From NCBI GenBank assembly GCA_022575985.1, contig JAKSXM010000247.1:8579501-8643500 (forward strand): a DNA stretch of 64,000 bases. Direction: 5' to 3'. Shown here one piece after another: positions 33,038-45,060 of this stretch (position 1 is its first letter; each line of letters opens with the position of its first letter). The notes below the pieces were generated by a model. That model made no database searches. It worked only from the letters and a program-made list of their open reading frames with translations, and was not told the DNA's origin. Source of the stretch: Anagrus nilaparvatae (lineage: Eukaryota; Arthropoda; Insecta; Hymenoptera; Mymaridae). The position numbers and the translations under genes are program-made.

Positions 33038-36000
33038 TGAGTGATTCCTAGTGAATTCAGCAAAAGTTTCCAGGTCGGGTCGCTGAAACCGGCTAAAAAC
33101 TTTTTTTTGCCAATTAGCTATCCAAAATGGACTATGTCCCCAAATTTTAGCCCTTAATATTGAAAACTAAGCCCAGGGCGAATTTTTGGAAAAAAAGGAC
33201 GTTTTCATCTTTCCTCAGCCACCCATTCTTCTTTTATGTGCCATTCCTTCTGGAAATCATTAAAAATAATGAAAAAAGAGGTACCATAGTAAAATTTCCT
33301 CAGGAATCCAGTCATGCCGTTAGTTTTTGAAAATTCCTACACGGGGAGCCAGAAAATCGATAAATTCACAGGGTATATTACGGAAACTACAGAAAAATTG
33401 TATATCCGAATTTTTTATTGAGCTTCTCAGGAAAAGCTTGTTTTTATATATATTTTCGGATGCCATATCAACGTAGATGCGATCGAACTTCCTAGACCCT
33501 AAAATAACCGAAAAATAGTGAATTTTCCTAAATTTTTCTCATTTTTCAGCAGTTTTTTTTGAATTTTCCCGCTCTAAATGACTCCGAACGATTTAAACAA
33601 GGTAAGATTCGGATTTCCAGGGAAATTTCACATATTTTCTTTATTTAAATAATTATTAGGCTTCGATGTAAACGAGCTCACACCAAATGCCTTAAATACA
33701 AAATTTTGATTTTTATCGTTTTTTAGCAGTGTTTTTTGAATTTTCCCGCTCTAAATGACTCCGAACGATTTAAACAAGGTGAGATTCGGATTCCCAGGGA
33801 AATTTTAAATATTTTCTTTATTTAAATAATTTTTAGGCTTCAATGTAAACGAGCTCACACCAAATGCCTGAAATACAAAATTTTGATTTTTATCGTTTTT
33901 TTAGCAGTTTTTTTGAATTTTCCCACTCTAAATGACTCCGAACGATTTAAACAAGGTAAGATTCGGATTCCCAGGGAAATTTTACATATTTTCTTTATTT
34001 AAATCATTTTTAGGCTTCGATGTAAACGAGTTCACACCAAATGCCTTAAATAAAAAATTTTGATTTTTATCGTTTTTTAGAGTTTTGTGTGTACTTTTTC
34101 TGTTTAAGGTTCCTAATAAGATTTATTATATCGTATATAATAACAACTTAATAAATATTATATTATTAAAGATGTAAATTACTAATAATCTTATTTCCGA
34201 AAAAAATTTTAAATAATTTAAATTTAGCGCTAAAAATAATAAACATTGTATATAAAAAATTTAAAGCTATGTGGCGTGGCAATCGTCAATGTTTACAAGA
34301 TTTATTAGTAAATAAATGAGTTACATTAAAAACATTTTTATTCTATTCATATTATTCATTAAAACAATAAGCTACGTAAATTTATTTAATTATTGTGTGA
34401 ATATTAAAATATTATTTGGTACTTACGGAGATAATAATTTAGATAATAATTTAGCCTGGTAGCGAGACCCGTGTTAAAGTAGGGTTTAATGAAATTTTAT
34501 ACAATGTATCGGCTACAAATGAAAATGATCAAATAAAAAGAAAATTAGGGCATACTCATTCCAAATACACTCAATATCTAAAGAATTTGGATTCTATTTA
34601 TGAATAAATTATCTAAATTATAATAATATTTTCTGAATACATTATTGTAAGCTAAATATTATGTAAATATCAATAAAAATTTTTTTAATAGAATATTTTT
34701 CTTCTTATTAAAAAACTCATTCTTTTGAAGATTACCTAAATATGTATTTCATTCATTGTTAATTAAAAAATTTTTACTCTGAAATATAGAGCTAAAAAAT
34801 AATTTAAATTTATATAGAATTTTCTATGAACTCTTTTACACTAAAGCCAAAAAATTATTAAAGTATAGAAAGTCCTTAAAATTTTACTGGAAACCCGAAT
34901 TTGACATTATTTAAATCATACAGGGTCATTTAGTGCGGCAAAATTCAAAAAAACTGCTACAAAACGATAAAAATCAAAATTTTGTATTTAAGGCATTTGG
35001 TGTGAGCTCGTTCACATCGAAGCCTAAAAATTATTTTAATAAAGAAAAGATGTAAAATTTCCCTGGGAATCCAAATCTCACCTTTTTTAAATCGTTCGGA
35101 GTCATTTAGAGCGGGAAAATTCAAAAAAACTGCTAAAAAAACGATAAAAATCAAAATTTTGTATTTAAGGCATTTGGTATCAGCTCGTTTACATCGAAGC
35201 CTAAAAATTATTTAAATAAAGAAAATAAGTAAAATTTCCCTGGGAATCCGAAACTCACCTTTTTTAAATCGTTCGGAGTCATTTAGAGCGGGAAAATTCA
35301 AAAAAACTGCTAAAAAACGATAAAAATCAAAATTTTGTATTTAAGGCATTTGGTGTGGTGTGAGCTCGTTTATATCAAAGCATAAAAATTATTTAAATAA
35401 AGGAAATTCAAAAAAACGGCTAAAAAACGATAAAAATCAAAATTTTGTATTTAAGGCATTTGGTGTGAGCTCGTTTACATCAAAGCCTAAAAATTATTTA
35501 AATAAAGAAAATATGTAAAATTTCCCTGGGAATCCGAATCTCACTTTGTTTAAATCATACAGGGTCAACTAGTGCGGCAAAATTCAAAAAAACTGCTACA
35601 AAACGATAAAAATCAAAATTTTGTATTTAAGGCATTTGTTGTGAGCTCGTTTACATCGAAGCCTAAAAATTATTTTAATAAAGAAAAGATGTAAAATTTC
35701 CCGGGGATTCCAAATCTCACCTTTTTTAAATCGTTCGGAGTCATTTAGAGCGGGAAAATTCAAAAAAACTGCTAAAAAACTATAAAAATCAAAATTTTGT
35801 ATTTAAGGCATTTGGTGTGGTGTGAGCTCGTTTATATCAAAGCATAAAAATTATTTAAATAAAGAAAATTCAAAAAAACGGCTAAAAAACGATAAAAATC
35901 AAAATTTTGTATTTAAGGCATTTGGTGTGAGCTCGTTTACATCAAAACCTAAAAATGATTTAAATAAAGAAAATATGTAAAATTTCCCTGGGAATCCGAA

Positions 36001-36744
36001 TCTCACCGCGTTTAAATCGTTCGGAGTCATTTAGAGCGGGAAAATTCAAAAAAACTGCTAAAAAAACGATAAAAATCAAAATTTCGTATTTAAGGCATTT
36101 GGTGTCAGCTCGTTTACATCGAAGCCTAAAAATTATTTAAATTAAAAAAATATGTGAAATTTCCCTGGGAATCCGAATCTTACCTTGTTTAAATCGCTCG
36201 GAGTCATTTAGAGCGGGAAAATTCAAAAAAACTGCTGAAAAATGAGAAAAATTTATGAAAATTCATGATTTTTCGGTTATTTTAAGGTCTAGGAAGTTCG
36301 ATCGCATCTAGGTTGATATGGCATCCGAAAATATATATAAAAACACGCTTTTCCTGAGAAGCTCAATAAAAAATTCGGATATACAATTTTTCTGTAGTTT
36401 CCGTAATATACCCTGTGAATTTATCGATTTTCTGGCTCCCCGTGTAGGAATTTTCAAAAACTAATGGCATGACTGGATTCCTGAGGAAATTTTACTATGG
36501 TACCTCTTTTTTCATTATTTTTAATGATTTCCAGAAGGAATGGCACATAAAAGAAGAGTGGGTGGCTGAGGAAAGATGAAAACGTCTTGTTTTTTCAAAA
36601 ATTCGCCCTGGGCTTAGTTTTCAATATTAAGGGCTAAAATTTGAGGACATAGTCTATTTTGGATAGGTAATTTGAAAAAAAGTTTTTAGCCGGTTTCAGC
36701 GACCCGACCTGGAAACTTTTGCTGAATTCACTAAGAATCACTCA
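33038..36744. mobile_element. 3.7-kb foldback element with tandem-repeat arms, TATA duplication
   Basis: Ends tgagtgattcctagtgaatt and aattcactaagaatcactca, flanked by TATA (33034-33037, 36745-36748). The outer 450 bp of each arm are unique and inverted (gtttccaggtcgggtcgctg at the left). Further in, each arm carries tandem units of about 165-200 bp marked by aaggcatttggtgtgagctc: three in the left arm and about seven in the right. The centre (34085-34830) is unique and holds the coding remnant 34455-34607. Unequal arm lengths suggest repeat-number change by slippage or unequal exchange. A solo arm occurs at 10256-11056. Confidence 0.88.
34455..34607 (+). pseudogene. 50-codon coding remnant in the centre of the foldback element
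   Basis: An open frame reads GSETRVKVGFNEILY, then IKRKLGHTHSKYTQYLKNL, and ends at a natural TAA. Composition is protein-like and differs from the surrounding AT runs. A TAG stands immediately upstream, in a context (aataatttag) that could also be a splice acceptor. Its position at the core of a foldback element makes it a candidate C-terminus of the element's own transposase. Long-armed tandem-repeat foldbacks include Galileo-type P-superfamily elements, but I cannot confirm the family. Confidence 0.45.
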
Positions 36745-36748
36745 TATA

Positions 36749-38598
36749 GAAAAAATACAAATTAGCATACAAGAAGCCATGTATATGTGAGACCAAAAAA
36801 AAAAGATTTTGCCCTTTTAATAAAAAAGAAATGACATAAATGAGCAAAAGACACTCTAATCATGTCTATACTATAGGCTTTCTTTGTTTTTTTTTTTGTT
36901 TTTAAATTATTAATTTAAAAATTATTTCATATTTAAATTTAATTTATTTATGAATTAGCAAATTTATATAATTATGCAAGAAGACTGCATTCTACGTCAA
37001 AAATAACATAAATAATTCTATAATTTAGATTAATTTCATTTTGATTAAGAAAAAGATAATTTTATAAAGTAATTTAATTTTGTAATGATTGAAATTTTAA
37101 TCTATCTTTTTAAGTTATTTGTACTATAATTTTTTAATTAAGATTTTAATTAAAGATAAGGTAATAAAAAGAAAAACATAACTTAATTTAATGCGCAGAC
37201 TCGACGACTCCGTTTTTAGCATAAAATGGCGCAGTTTGAAGAACGCATGTAACCTGTTGATTGGTAAAGACGACATCATCAGAGAAGATATTGAACTGCC
37301 ATTTTGGAGTTTTGACGAAGTGCGCAGGAACGACGATTGAAAATTTGAAACTGTACGATCGTGCCTTTTCGTGTTGTTCCGTGGACTCCGAATGTGCTTC
37401 TCTCCTATTAACGACGAATGTTGAGAGAGATGACGAAGAAGACGATGACGTCACTAATGGCGGCTTCCTTCTTTCTCTTAAATATTTTATTTAATTGTTA
37501 ATGGTTTTCTTTTTTTTTTTGAATACCTTTTCTTCTTAATTTTTCTTGATGATAAAATTTTTTATATTATTTTGACAAAAAGGTTCTAATAAAAATCTCT
37601 TTTTTCATTTTTAAAAAACTTTTATGAATTTTTAATTTTAAAATGTCAGTTTTTGATTTTTTAGTCACATGGCGGTATTAACGTTTTTTTTTTTAACACA
37701 GTGCTGGCACTGAAATTGTCTTTTTTTTTAAAAGATTATAACTTTTTAAGGTCTTAAGAGCGTTAGGATTTTGCCTATCGGCATCCTTATCTTACTCATG
37801 TAAAAAAATGCGGATTGCTACTTTAAATAAATAAAAAAATTTTTTCAATAATACTTAATTATTACTATTCAAAGCTTAAAAATGAATTTTATTAACTTAA
37901 TTTTGGCATTAATTAAATTATTTTTTATTTAAACAATATTATTTAATTATTCATAAAGAAAATAAAAAAATATAATAAATGACTCTACCTCAATAGCAGA
38001 ATAAACGTTTATTTTTTATACATTTTTTAAAGTAAAACCATAAAAAATGACGGTCAATTGTAAATTTTAAGGTCTCTCTTTATTTATTAGGACTTTATTT
38101 AGCAACTCATAAAAAAAATATCTAAGTTTTGCATTTTAAATGTTTTTTTTTTCATTTTTTAAAATTCCCCATAAGAGCCTGTGTTAATTTATTTTTTATT
38201 TATTTATTTTCTCAAAAACTATTCGGTCAATTATAAAAAAAAAAATACGTGTAAAATTAAATTATAGTTACTTTACTTTCTCCAAGTTTTAGCTTTAATT
38301 TAATTCACTTTTTGATAATTTTTTAATTAGTTTTTTTTTTTAATTTAAATTATCAATTTAATAAGATATAAAATTTTGAAACGACAAAGCCGATCATTGT
38401 ATAAATGTCTATATAACGACGAGGCGTGAGCGCTCTTTTTTCATAAGCAGCCATGTTGTTCTCCTTTTTTTTGCTTTTTTTATTTTTTTAAAGATGATAT
38501 AATAAAAATTTTCTCTTTTTGATGCCCACACACTTACTTTGCTTGATTTATTTTTAAAAGAATAAAAATTATAACTAATTTTCACTATTCGATGACAA
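36749..38598. other. BEL/Pao leader region, no recognised gene
   Basis: Mostly AT-rich. The block 37186-37480 is less AT-rich and open on both strands (88 and 77 codons: a minus frame beginning with a Ser run, a plus frame ending in Asp/Glu-rich text). Neither resembles a known protein to me, and it ends in gacgtcactaatggcggctt. Position between the 5' LTR and gag makes it probable element leader. Confidence 0.4.
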
Positions 38599-39240
38599 CC
38601 GGTTCGGTAGCGCAGAGGTAACGTTCTTGCTTTGTAATATAGTATTTATATTATGAAGTGGGTTCGCCGCTGATGCAGAGCAATGATACTTTTTTTTTCT
38701 AAATAAATATTTAATTTTTATTTTATAAGAAGGGAGAGTAGAGCTGGCTGCCGTTCCACAGGAGACAGATGAAATAGAAAGTGCTATTTACTGTCTCCGT
38801 ATGTCATGCATAGAGGGCGTTTTTCTAAGGTTTTTCGCGCCTCTTTTAAAGCACAGAGTTGTAGAAGTACAACTCTGCGCTTTAAAGACGGAATTGTCAG
38901 CATGGCTCCTATTAAAAAGTCGGACCTTGGACCGCAATTGGCCTTCCCAAATCCTAAAAAGGTTAAAGATAGTTGAGTTTGAGAAACGGTTGTTAAAGTT
39001 CCACCGACCCTTTATACTCCTTCTAATCCTACAGTTTCACTAACAATTTATCCACATACGTCTTCAAACCAAAAAAATTATTTCCATTAAAGGAAAAAGC
39101 GGTATATATCTCAATATATATATCGACTTCCGAGGAAGTAAAAGCAAAAAATGCGGTTTGGACCGCTTGTCCAAATTGTTGGTGACCTCCGTTATAACGT
39201 AAGGTTCAAAGAGGTTAAACATAAGCACATATATACATTT
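38599..39240 (+). mobile_element. tRNA-derived SINE, copy 2 (different head)
   Basis: Flanked by ttcgatgacaa (38588-38598) and ttcaatgacaa (39241-39251), an 11-bp duplication with one mismatch. The head ggttcggtagcgcagaggta contains an A box, and gggttcgccgctga is a degenerate B box. The head differs from that of 25120-25787, while the tail is clearly shared (gaaaaagcggtatatatctc; cgacttccgaggaa; ttggtgacctccgttataac). The middle contains a hairpin, aaagcacagagttgtag facing ctacaactctgcgcttt-type text. Inserted in BEL/Pao just inside its 5' LTR. Confidence 0.8.
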
Positions 39241-39398
39241 TTCAATGACAAAATGCACGCAACCATATAAATGAGAAAGAAAAAAATACCGCATGGCGAC
39301 TGTCACTTGTTGCTCGATTATAAATTTTTTATTTAAAAATTTTACTTGCACTGATGTTATCGCTGAATTTGAATTTAATTACAGGCTGAAGGACCAAA

Positions 39399-39628
39399 TG
39401 GACGAAATCCACTAATTATTTAGACTTATTTATAAGCAGCAAAAGGACAAGGTATTAAATAATTTTAAAAATAAGTTTTTATGTACAACTATTTATTTTC
39501 ATGCGTATTGCACGAAGTAAGAACGCGCACTAACTACGAGAGCATCTCGACCGATTAGGCGCGCGGCATCTTCTCTCTCTTTTTACATACAATAGATAAA
39601 AATACTAAAGGTGTGTGTTTTCACACCA
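39399..39628 (-). repeat. BEL/Pao 5' LTR
   Basis: 230 bp, same termini as 26745-26974, followed by ctcaa at 39629-39633. On the minus strand it is followed inside by TTTGGTCCTTCAGCCTG, the likely primer-binding site. The stretch 39252-39398 between SINE and LTR is leader. Confidence 0.9.
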
Positions 39629-39633
39629 CTCAA

Positions 39634-39651
39634 CAACCTTTTTTTCCATCA
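39634..39651 (+). mobile_element. Last 18 bp of the copia copy B 3' LTR
   Basis: caacctttttttccatca matches the end of the copy A LTRs (caacccattattccatca). It proves that the BEL/Pao element split this LTR. Confidence 0.8.
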
Positions 39652-40780
39652 AAATGATTTAAAGTATGATTTGTTTACTAATTAATAATTCTAAATAAAA
39701 ATAAATTTTTTTTAGGCTTTATCACAAATATACTTACTTACTATAAAGTCATCACTATAAAGTCATCTGTAAGATTAGTTTTCCAATATGACCTACTCGA
39801 AAACTCTGAAAACACTCAAAAATCAATATCATTTATAAGATATGGGTTTTCAGACACAATAAAAACGAATTCGAGTTTTTGGTTCTCGAATATGGAAGAC
39901 ACTAATATTCTAAAAACACCCAAAAATATTACATTCATAAGATTTGTGCTTAATAAAAACGAATTTTAGATGTTAATTTTTATAATTTGAGCTTTACAAT
40001 CATTTTCGGTGTTTTGATATAGCAGAACCGAAAATTTCAAATACAACCAAAAATAAATTTTTTGCAAATTTAGCAACTCAATTTCATTTTTATTGAGCTT
40101 CAAAACCCAAATATTCTACCCAAAAAGAAAATTTATTTTCTAGTTTTTTAGTTTTTAGGTCCACCATATTGGAAAACAAAAATATATTTGCAAAGGCGAA
40201 TTCTGAAATTTTCCATCTGAAATTTGTATATATTGAGCCTATAAATGCAAATCTTATGAAGGAATTTAATTTTTTGCATTTTTAGAGTATTTGGGTCCAC
40301 CCAATTGCAAAACCAAAAAATATGATAAAGGTTACATACTTAAAATGTGCAAATAATATTTAAAAATTATATATATTTAAAAATATATTTAATATATTTA
40401 AAAATTAGTTGAGTAATTTAAAAAATTACAACTGCAAGTCATATTTTAGACCTTAATCAGTGCTGCTAACAGTATTTATGTTTTATAAATCTTATTTATA
40501 ATAAAAAATAAAGCACTAGAGCATGAGAAACTGATCATTGACTGGTTTATCTACCCTACGCCTAAAAAAGCTTTTCTTTTAAGGCCAAAAAACTAAATAA
40601 CTATCTTTTTAGAGGATAAATAAATGGGTATCATGATGCAAAAAATATTGAAGATTTGAATCTAATTCCTATCATTTTATTAAGGTTGTTTTCGACTGAA
40701 TTTATTGACTATAGATATTGATAAAACTTTTCCAGGAGCTTTGTATTATAATAATGCACATAAAAATAAAATTTGAATTA
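39652..40780. repeat. Old, diverged repeat-like non-coding DNA
   Basis: Recurrent phrases (ataagatttg; aataaaaacgaatt; accatattggaaaac; ccacccaattgcaaaacc) suggest weak tandem organisation of about 100-130 bp. No frame, no clear ends. Confidence 0.4.
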
Positions 40781-40929
40781 ATTTGTCGATTTTCCATTGG
40801 AGGCATAAAGCTCCAAAGTTGAAAACTTATACATTGCAAGGATAGAAAATAAGGTCGAAATCGTGCATTAGAGATGCTTTTGGTTCCTCATAGAGGAACC
40901 TTTGTGATAGATGAAATTTTGATTTTTGA

Positions 40930-41053
40930 TTTTTTTTTAATTTGCGGTAGCCTATCATTTAAAATACATGTCTCCGGAAGTTTTTTCTCAGCTAGAATTT
41001 TTTTTTGTTTAAAATTGGCGTGAAGCCGATTTTTGAACTTTTTTTATCCCTTA
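40930..41053. mobile_element. Right end of a second CACAGTG-type element
   Basis: tgaagccgatttttgaactt and the terminal cacactgtg parallel the right end of 24015-24662 (gaagccgatttttgattttt, cactgtg). The next five bases are cggtg, continuing as satellite text (aaatttcacaaccattatgg) that elsewhere reads cggtggtatttaacaacc. The left end is missing, so this is a truncated copy. Confidence 0.6.
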
Positions 41054-42534
41054 TATCACACTGTGCGGTGAAATTTCACAACCATTATGGAATTAAGACC
41101 TAATTTTTTTTTCAAAAATTTTTTCATCAAAAAATCTTAAACTACTTTTTTTTTTTTTAATTTGGATGTAATACCTCATTTATTTCCATGAAAGTACTTA
41201 TATTTGAAAGTACGATTGTTACTCGATATCTCGAATCTGATAACTAATTTTTTGAAAATTTTTTTCTCAAAATTTTTTTCACCAAAAAATACAAAAAAAA
41301 CTTAATTTTTTTTTATTTTTGGATGTAGTACCTAATTGATTTCTATGAGAGTGCTAGTTTTAGAAATATCATTTATAGTAATTTTTTGGACCTGAAACTT
41401 AATTTTTTCAAAATTTTTTTCTCAAAATTAAAAAAACAAAAAAATTAAAAAATCTGTAATATTTTTTTTTTTTTAGTGTAATACTTCCTTTAATTCCATG
41501 AAAGTACTAATATTTGAAAATTTTGCAATCGGTGGTATTTAACAACCATTATGGAATTAAAAAAAGTAAAAATAATATTTTATTGACCAGAATTGGAGCT
41601 GAACTTAATTTTTTATTGTTTCAAATTATTTAAAATAAATAAAACAATACAAAATCATTTGATGTGTAACAATTTTTTTATTTCACAATATTTCCAATAT
41701 TTCACCAACAAGATCTAATTTTTTTTTCAAAAAATTTTTCATCAAAAAATCTCAAACTACTTTTTTTTTTTTTTTAATTTAGATGTAATACCTCATTTAT
41801 TTCCATGAAAGTACTTATATTTGAAAGTACGATTGTTACTCGATATCTCGAATCTGATAACTAATTTTTTGAAAATTTTTTTCTCAAAATTTTTTTAACC
41901 AAAAAATACAAAAAAAACTTAATTTTTTTTTATTTTTGGATGTAGTACCTAATTCATTTCTATGAGAGTGCGAGTTTTAGAAATATCGTTTGTAGTAATT
42001 TTTTGGACATGAAACTTAATTTTTTCAAAATTTTTTTCTCAAAATTAAAAAACCAAAAAAATTAAAAAATCTGTAATATTTTTTTTTTTTTTAGTGTAAT
42101 ACTTCCTTTAATTCCATGAAAGTACTAATATTTGAAAATTTTGCAATCGGTGGTATTTAACAACCATTATGGAATTAAGATCTAATTTTTTTTTCAAACA
42201 TTTTTTCATCAAAAAATCTCAAACTACTTTTTTTTTTTTTTTAATTTGGATGTAATACTTCCTTTAATTCCATGAAAGTACTTATATTTGAAAGTACGAT
42301 TTTTACTCGATATCTCGAATCTGATAACTAATTTTTTGAAAATTTTTTTCCCAAAATTTTTTTCACAAAAAAATACAAAGAATACCAAATTTTTTTTTTG
42401 TTCGGACGTAGTACCTAATTAATTTCTATGCGAGTACTAGTTTTAGAAAGCTTATTCATAGTAATTTTTTGGATCTGTTACCGAATTTTTTCAAAATTTT
42501 TTTCTCAATATTAATAAAACAAAAAATCTGTAAT

Positions 42535-42714
42535 TGTTAAAATGAAAGTATTACACACTACACGGCTTCCGCCCGCTTAGTCAGTCTCTTCTGATCTCTT
42601 GAAGAGTAAAGATCGATCACGATTACATAATAAAGTATATTCATTATTCTTATAATTAATTGTGTTTTTCTTGTGTATTTATCTCCTTATTCTCAACAAC
42701 CCATTATTCCATCA
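42535..42714 (+). repeat. Copia copy A 5' LTR (180 bp)
   Basis: Identical in layout to the 3' LTR but lacking about 35 bp (gcatataacgcatgcg, then tactgtcatgtaaaag) between cacac and ggcttccgcc. An internal LTR difference of this kind means the copies diverged after insertion or recombined. Confidence 0.92.
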
Positions 42715-42733
42715 GGTTATGACCCGCACTGCC
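42715..42733 (+). promoter_or_regulatory. Primer-binding site
   Basis: ggttatgacccgcactgcc follows the 5' LTR directly. It resembles the ggttatgggccc-type site of Drosophila copia, which pairs with an internal part of initiator tRNA-Met. Two positions differ. Confidence 0.65.
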
Positions 42734-42866
42734 TTCCACTGCGCATAAAGTTAACCTTGGGCCCTTTTTCGTATCAAAGTTGTGAGAATAAGTTGAGAAA
42801 TTCTTTTTATAATTTTTGATCTCTTGTTAATCGTGATTTTGTGATTTAAATTAAGTATTTTTCCTA

Positions 42867-42972
42867 ATGGAAAATAAAGAAATTAGTGAGCCAGTGCCGG
42901 TAGGAGAAGGGAAGAAGGCTGCTGCTCCAGAGGATGGTGAAAACCTACTCCTGGAACAAAATGCTATAAAAG
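42867..42972 (+). CDS. Copia copy A leader exon 1 (putative gag start)
   Basis: ATG at 42867 opens a 35-codon frame (MENKEISEPVPVGEGKK, then acidic text) that runs to AAAAG at 42972, immediately followed by gtatgt, a consensus 5' splice site. Phase at the junction is 1. If unspliced, the frame continues through an unrelated AT-rich tract to a stop at 43074. The joined frame continues in exon 44085-44240 without a stop. I know of no requirement for splicing in copia gag, so this is notable and inferred from sequence only. Confidence 0.55.
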
Positions 42973-44084
42973 GTATGTGCAGTGAAATATTTATACACGC
43001 GAATACACGTTGTGACGGGATTCATACGAAACGAATTTTAAGAAGTGTATACGATTCTATTTTAAATGAATTTTGAATAAAAGTACGAATAAGTGATAAA
43101 TTTATAAATTTTAATAAAACGTCGCGGTGAAATATGAAAGCCGCCATTTTGACGTTATAATACAAGTGCCGGTAACGAAGTGTGCACGAGAGTTTTAAAA
43201 ACAAAAATTCGAATAAAATTTAATAAAATTTTATAAAAATAAAAATTTAAATAAAACGACGAAATATTTATCAAAATTTATTTTTAATAGTGAATTACCG
43301 TCAAAATAACGAAAAACGTGTGCGTGTTTATTATTACATATGTGTGTGTATATAAACTACAATAATGGAAATTTTTCAATATCCGTTTATTTAACGATCG
43401 TTAGATTTTATACACTTTCGTCTTTACATAAAATGCGCGCGCATACCGAAGCACGATTCGTCGTCTACAGGCGACCATATTAGTATTACATAATATATAC
43501 ACTACACACGCATAAATACCGATAAGAATAAAATGTTTTACGATTAATTTTTAAATAAAAGAATTTAATAAATTTTAATAAAACGAAAAAGAAAATAATA
43601 AACGAGTGTATAAAATTTTAAAATATATTATTAATTTTAAATAAATTTGATAAAATTCAATTCTTCCCTCGAACCACCCGGCACCGCGCGCTATATTTTG
43701 GAGTTCTTCATGTATCTCTCTCTCTCTCTCTCTTTTGTTACTCATGTGTTTTTCTGCTCGGATTTATTTGTTTACGTTTTACGATACATAAGATGTGTTT
43801 ATAACGATATAATAAAACGATATTTATAAATTTAAAATTAAATTATTTTCGCTTATTAATTTATTTAATCGAATCGATTAAAATTATTTTTTTTAATAAA
43901 AACGAGTAAATAACGGAATTTTACACACGATATTATGATCATAATAAATAATAATAACGACAATAAATATTTATTTTTAATTCTTTTACATATGTATACA
44001 TATTTTAATACTTTTATATTTTAATATTTTAATATTTTAATATTCCTAGGATTTTATATAATATTTCATGAAATAAATTTTTAG
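42973..44084 (+). other. Putative 1.1-kb leader intron of copia copy A
   Basis: Starts gtatgt, ends aatttttag. Strongly AT-rich and stop-rich compared with flanking exons, with a CT microsatellite near 43711-43732. This composition contrast supports intron status. Confidence 0.5.
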
Positions 44085-44240
44085 ATTTGTCTACACTGAA
44101 TATGGACATTCTAGACCTTTTCTTTGCTAAGTTTAACGAAATATTTAAACTTAAAGAAAATCATAAAGATGAACCAACAACGATCACGATCAATGACGAT
44201 GTTATGATTTTTAAAACGAATACAGCTGAATATAAAACCA
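44085..44240 (+). CDS. Copia copy A leader exon 2
   Basis: After acceptor ttttag, the phase-1 frame reads LSTLNMDILDLFFAKFNEI and continues to AAAACCA at 44240, followed by gtacgt (donor). Exit phase is again 1, matching exon 3. The amphipathic N-terminal part and charged second half are protein-like. No domain recognised. Confidence 0.5.
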
Positions 44241-44499
44241 GTACGTACTATAAAATAAATGCATTTAAGTCCCATATTGCATGCTGGGTCTATATGCAGT
44301 TGTTTAATTTGTGTTCATTAAACAACTGTGTGTATGACTAGAATATTTATGTAATATAACTTGTGTTCGGTTAATTACATTTTTATTTATTTATTTTTCT
44401 TTATGATATACTTGTGTTCGGTAAATCAAAAGAGAATATTAGCCTATTTAATTTTATTATTTTATAAATTCTAAAATTTTAAATTTTTAAATTGAACAG

Positions 44500-45060
44500 C
44501 CAAAACATGTATGGATGAAGAAATGTGGAAAGCTGTTGTTAACGAAATAACGACAAGAGAAAACGAAGGTCAATACTTGGAGGTACCATAGGCAAAACTA
44601 AACCAGCTATGCAATGATGATATTACTCAGGGAGAAGAAAACGATTTGTTGGCAGAAAACGATTCTAAACGAATAAACGAAAGCGAGAACGATAGTAAAC
44701 AAGGTAAACCTATAATAACGAATTTTATAACCTTAAATGGCGATAAAAAATTGCATATTAATAAACAAAAATATGTTTCACGCTATTACTTGAGTAATTT
44801 TCATTATGTCGCAGACGATGGTTCAAAAACGACACCTAACAACAATAATGGGCAAGTTGCAGGTGATGCGCAATCAAAAACGATTACGATTAAAGGCGAC
44901 GAATTTAAAGTCCTTCAAGAATCCTGCCTTATGTTAAGAGATGCTGCAAAATCTTTAGCAGACACTAATAAACTGATGATAAATTACCTGGATTCTCAGT
45001 TTAAATTAAATAAACGAAGAAAAGAAGAAAGCAGAAAAGAAGGAAGCTCTGATGTACGCT
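44500..45060 (+). pseudogene. Copia copy A gag, N-terminal part (exon 3)
   Basis: After acceptor ttgaacag the frame continues as KTCMDEEMWKAVVNEI, meets a TAG at 44589 (a single-base change from a Gln codon would do it), and goes on to 45104. Charged and Asn/Glu-rich, with ITIKGDEFKVLQESC and ANKLM-type helical text. A frameshift near 45060 moves the true gag frame to the one starting at 45088. Function presumed structural. Confidence 0.6.

Larger units (their letters stand above)
26745..39628 (-). mobile_element. BEL/Pao LTR retrotransposon, decayed and multiply interrupted
   Basis: Two 230-bp LTRs (26745-26974 and 39399-39628) begin tggacgaaatcc and end tttcacacca. The element is flanked by ctcaa on both sides (26740-26744, 39629-39633). 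Joined without it, the flanks restore the copia LTR end cttattctcaacaaccc, so it inserted there. On the minus strand the inside of the 39.4-kb LTR reads TTTGGTCCTTCAGCC, a BEL-like primer-binding region. Gag (DUF1759 and zinc knuckles) lies at 29916-31310 and a C-terminal integrase/DUF5641 piece at 27172-27290. Most of pol is gone. Insertions: 27811-29902, 31507-32324, 33038-36744 and 38599-39240. Confidence 0.88.

Noticed and set aside
37188..37494. Overlapping frames of 88 (minus) and 77 (plus) codons in a less AT-rich block
   Set aside because: Neither resembles a known protein, no splice or start context singles one out, and the block lies in the leader of a BEL/Pao element. Kept only as an unexplained stretch.
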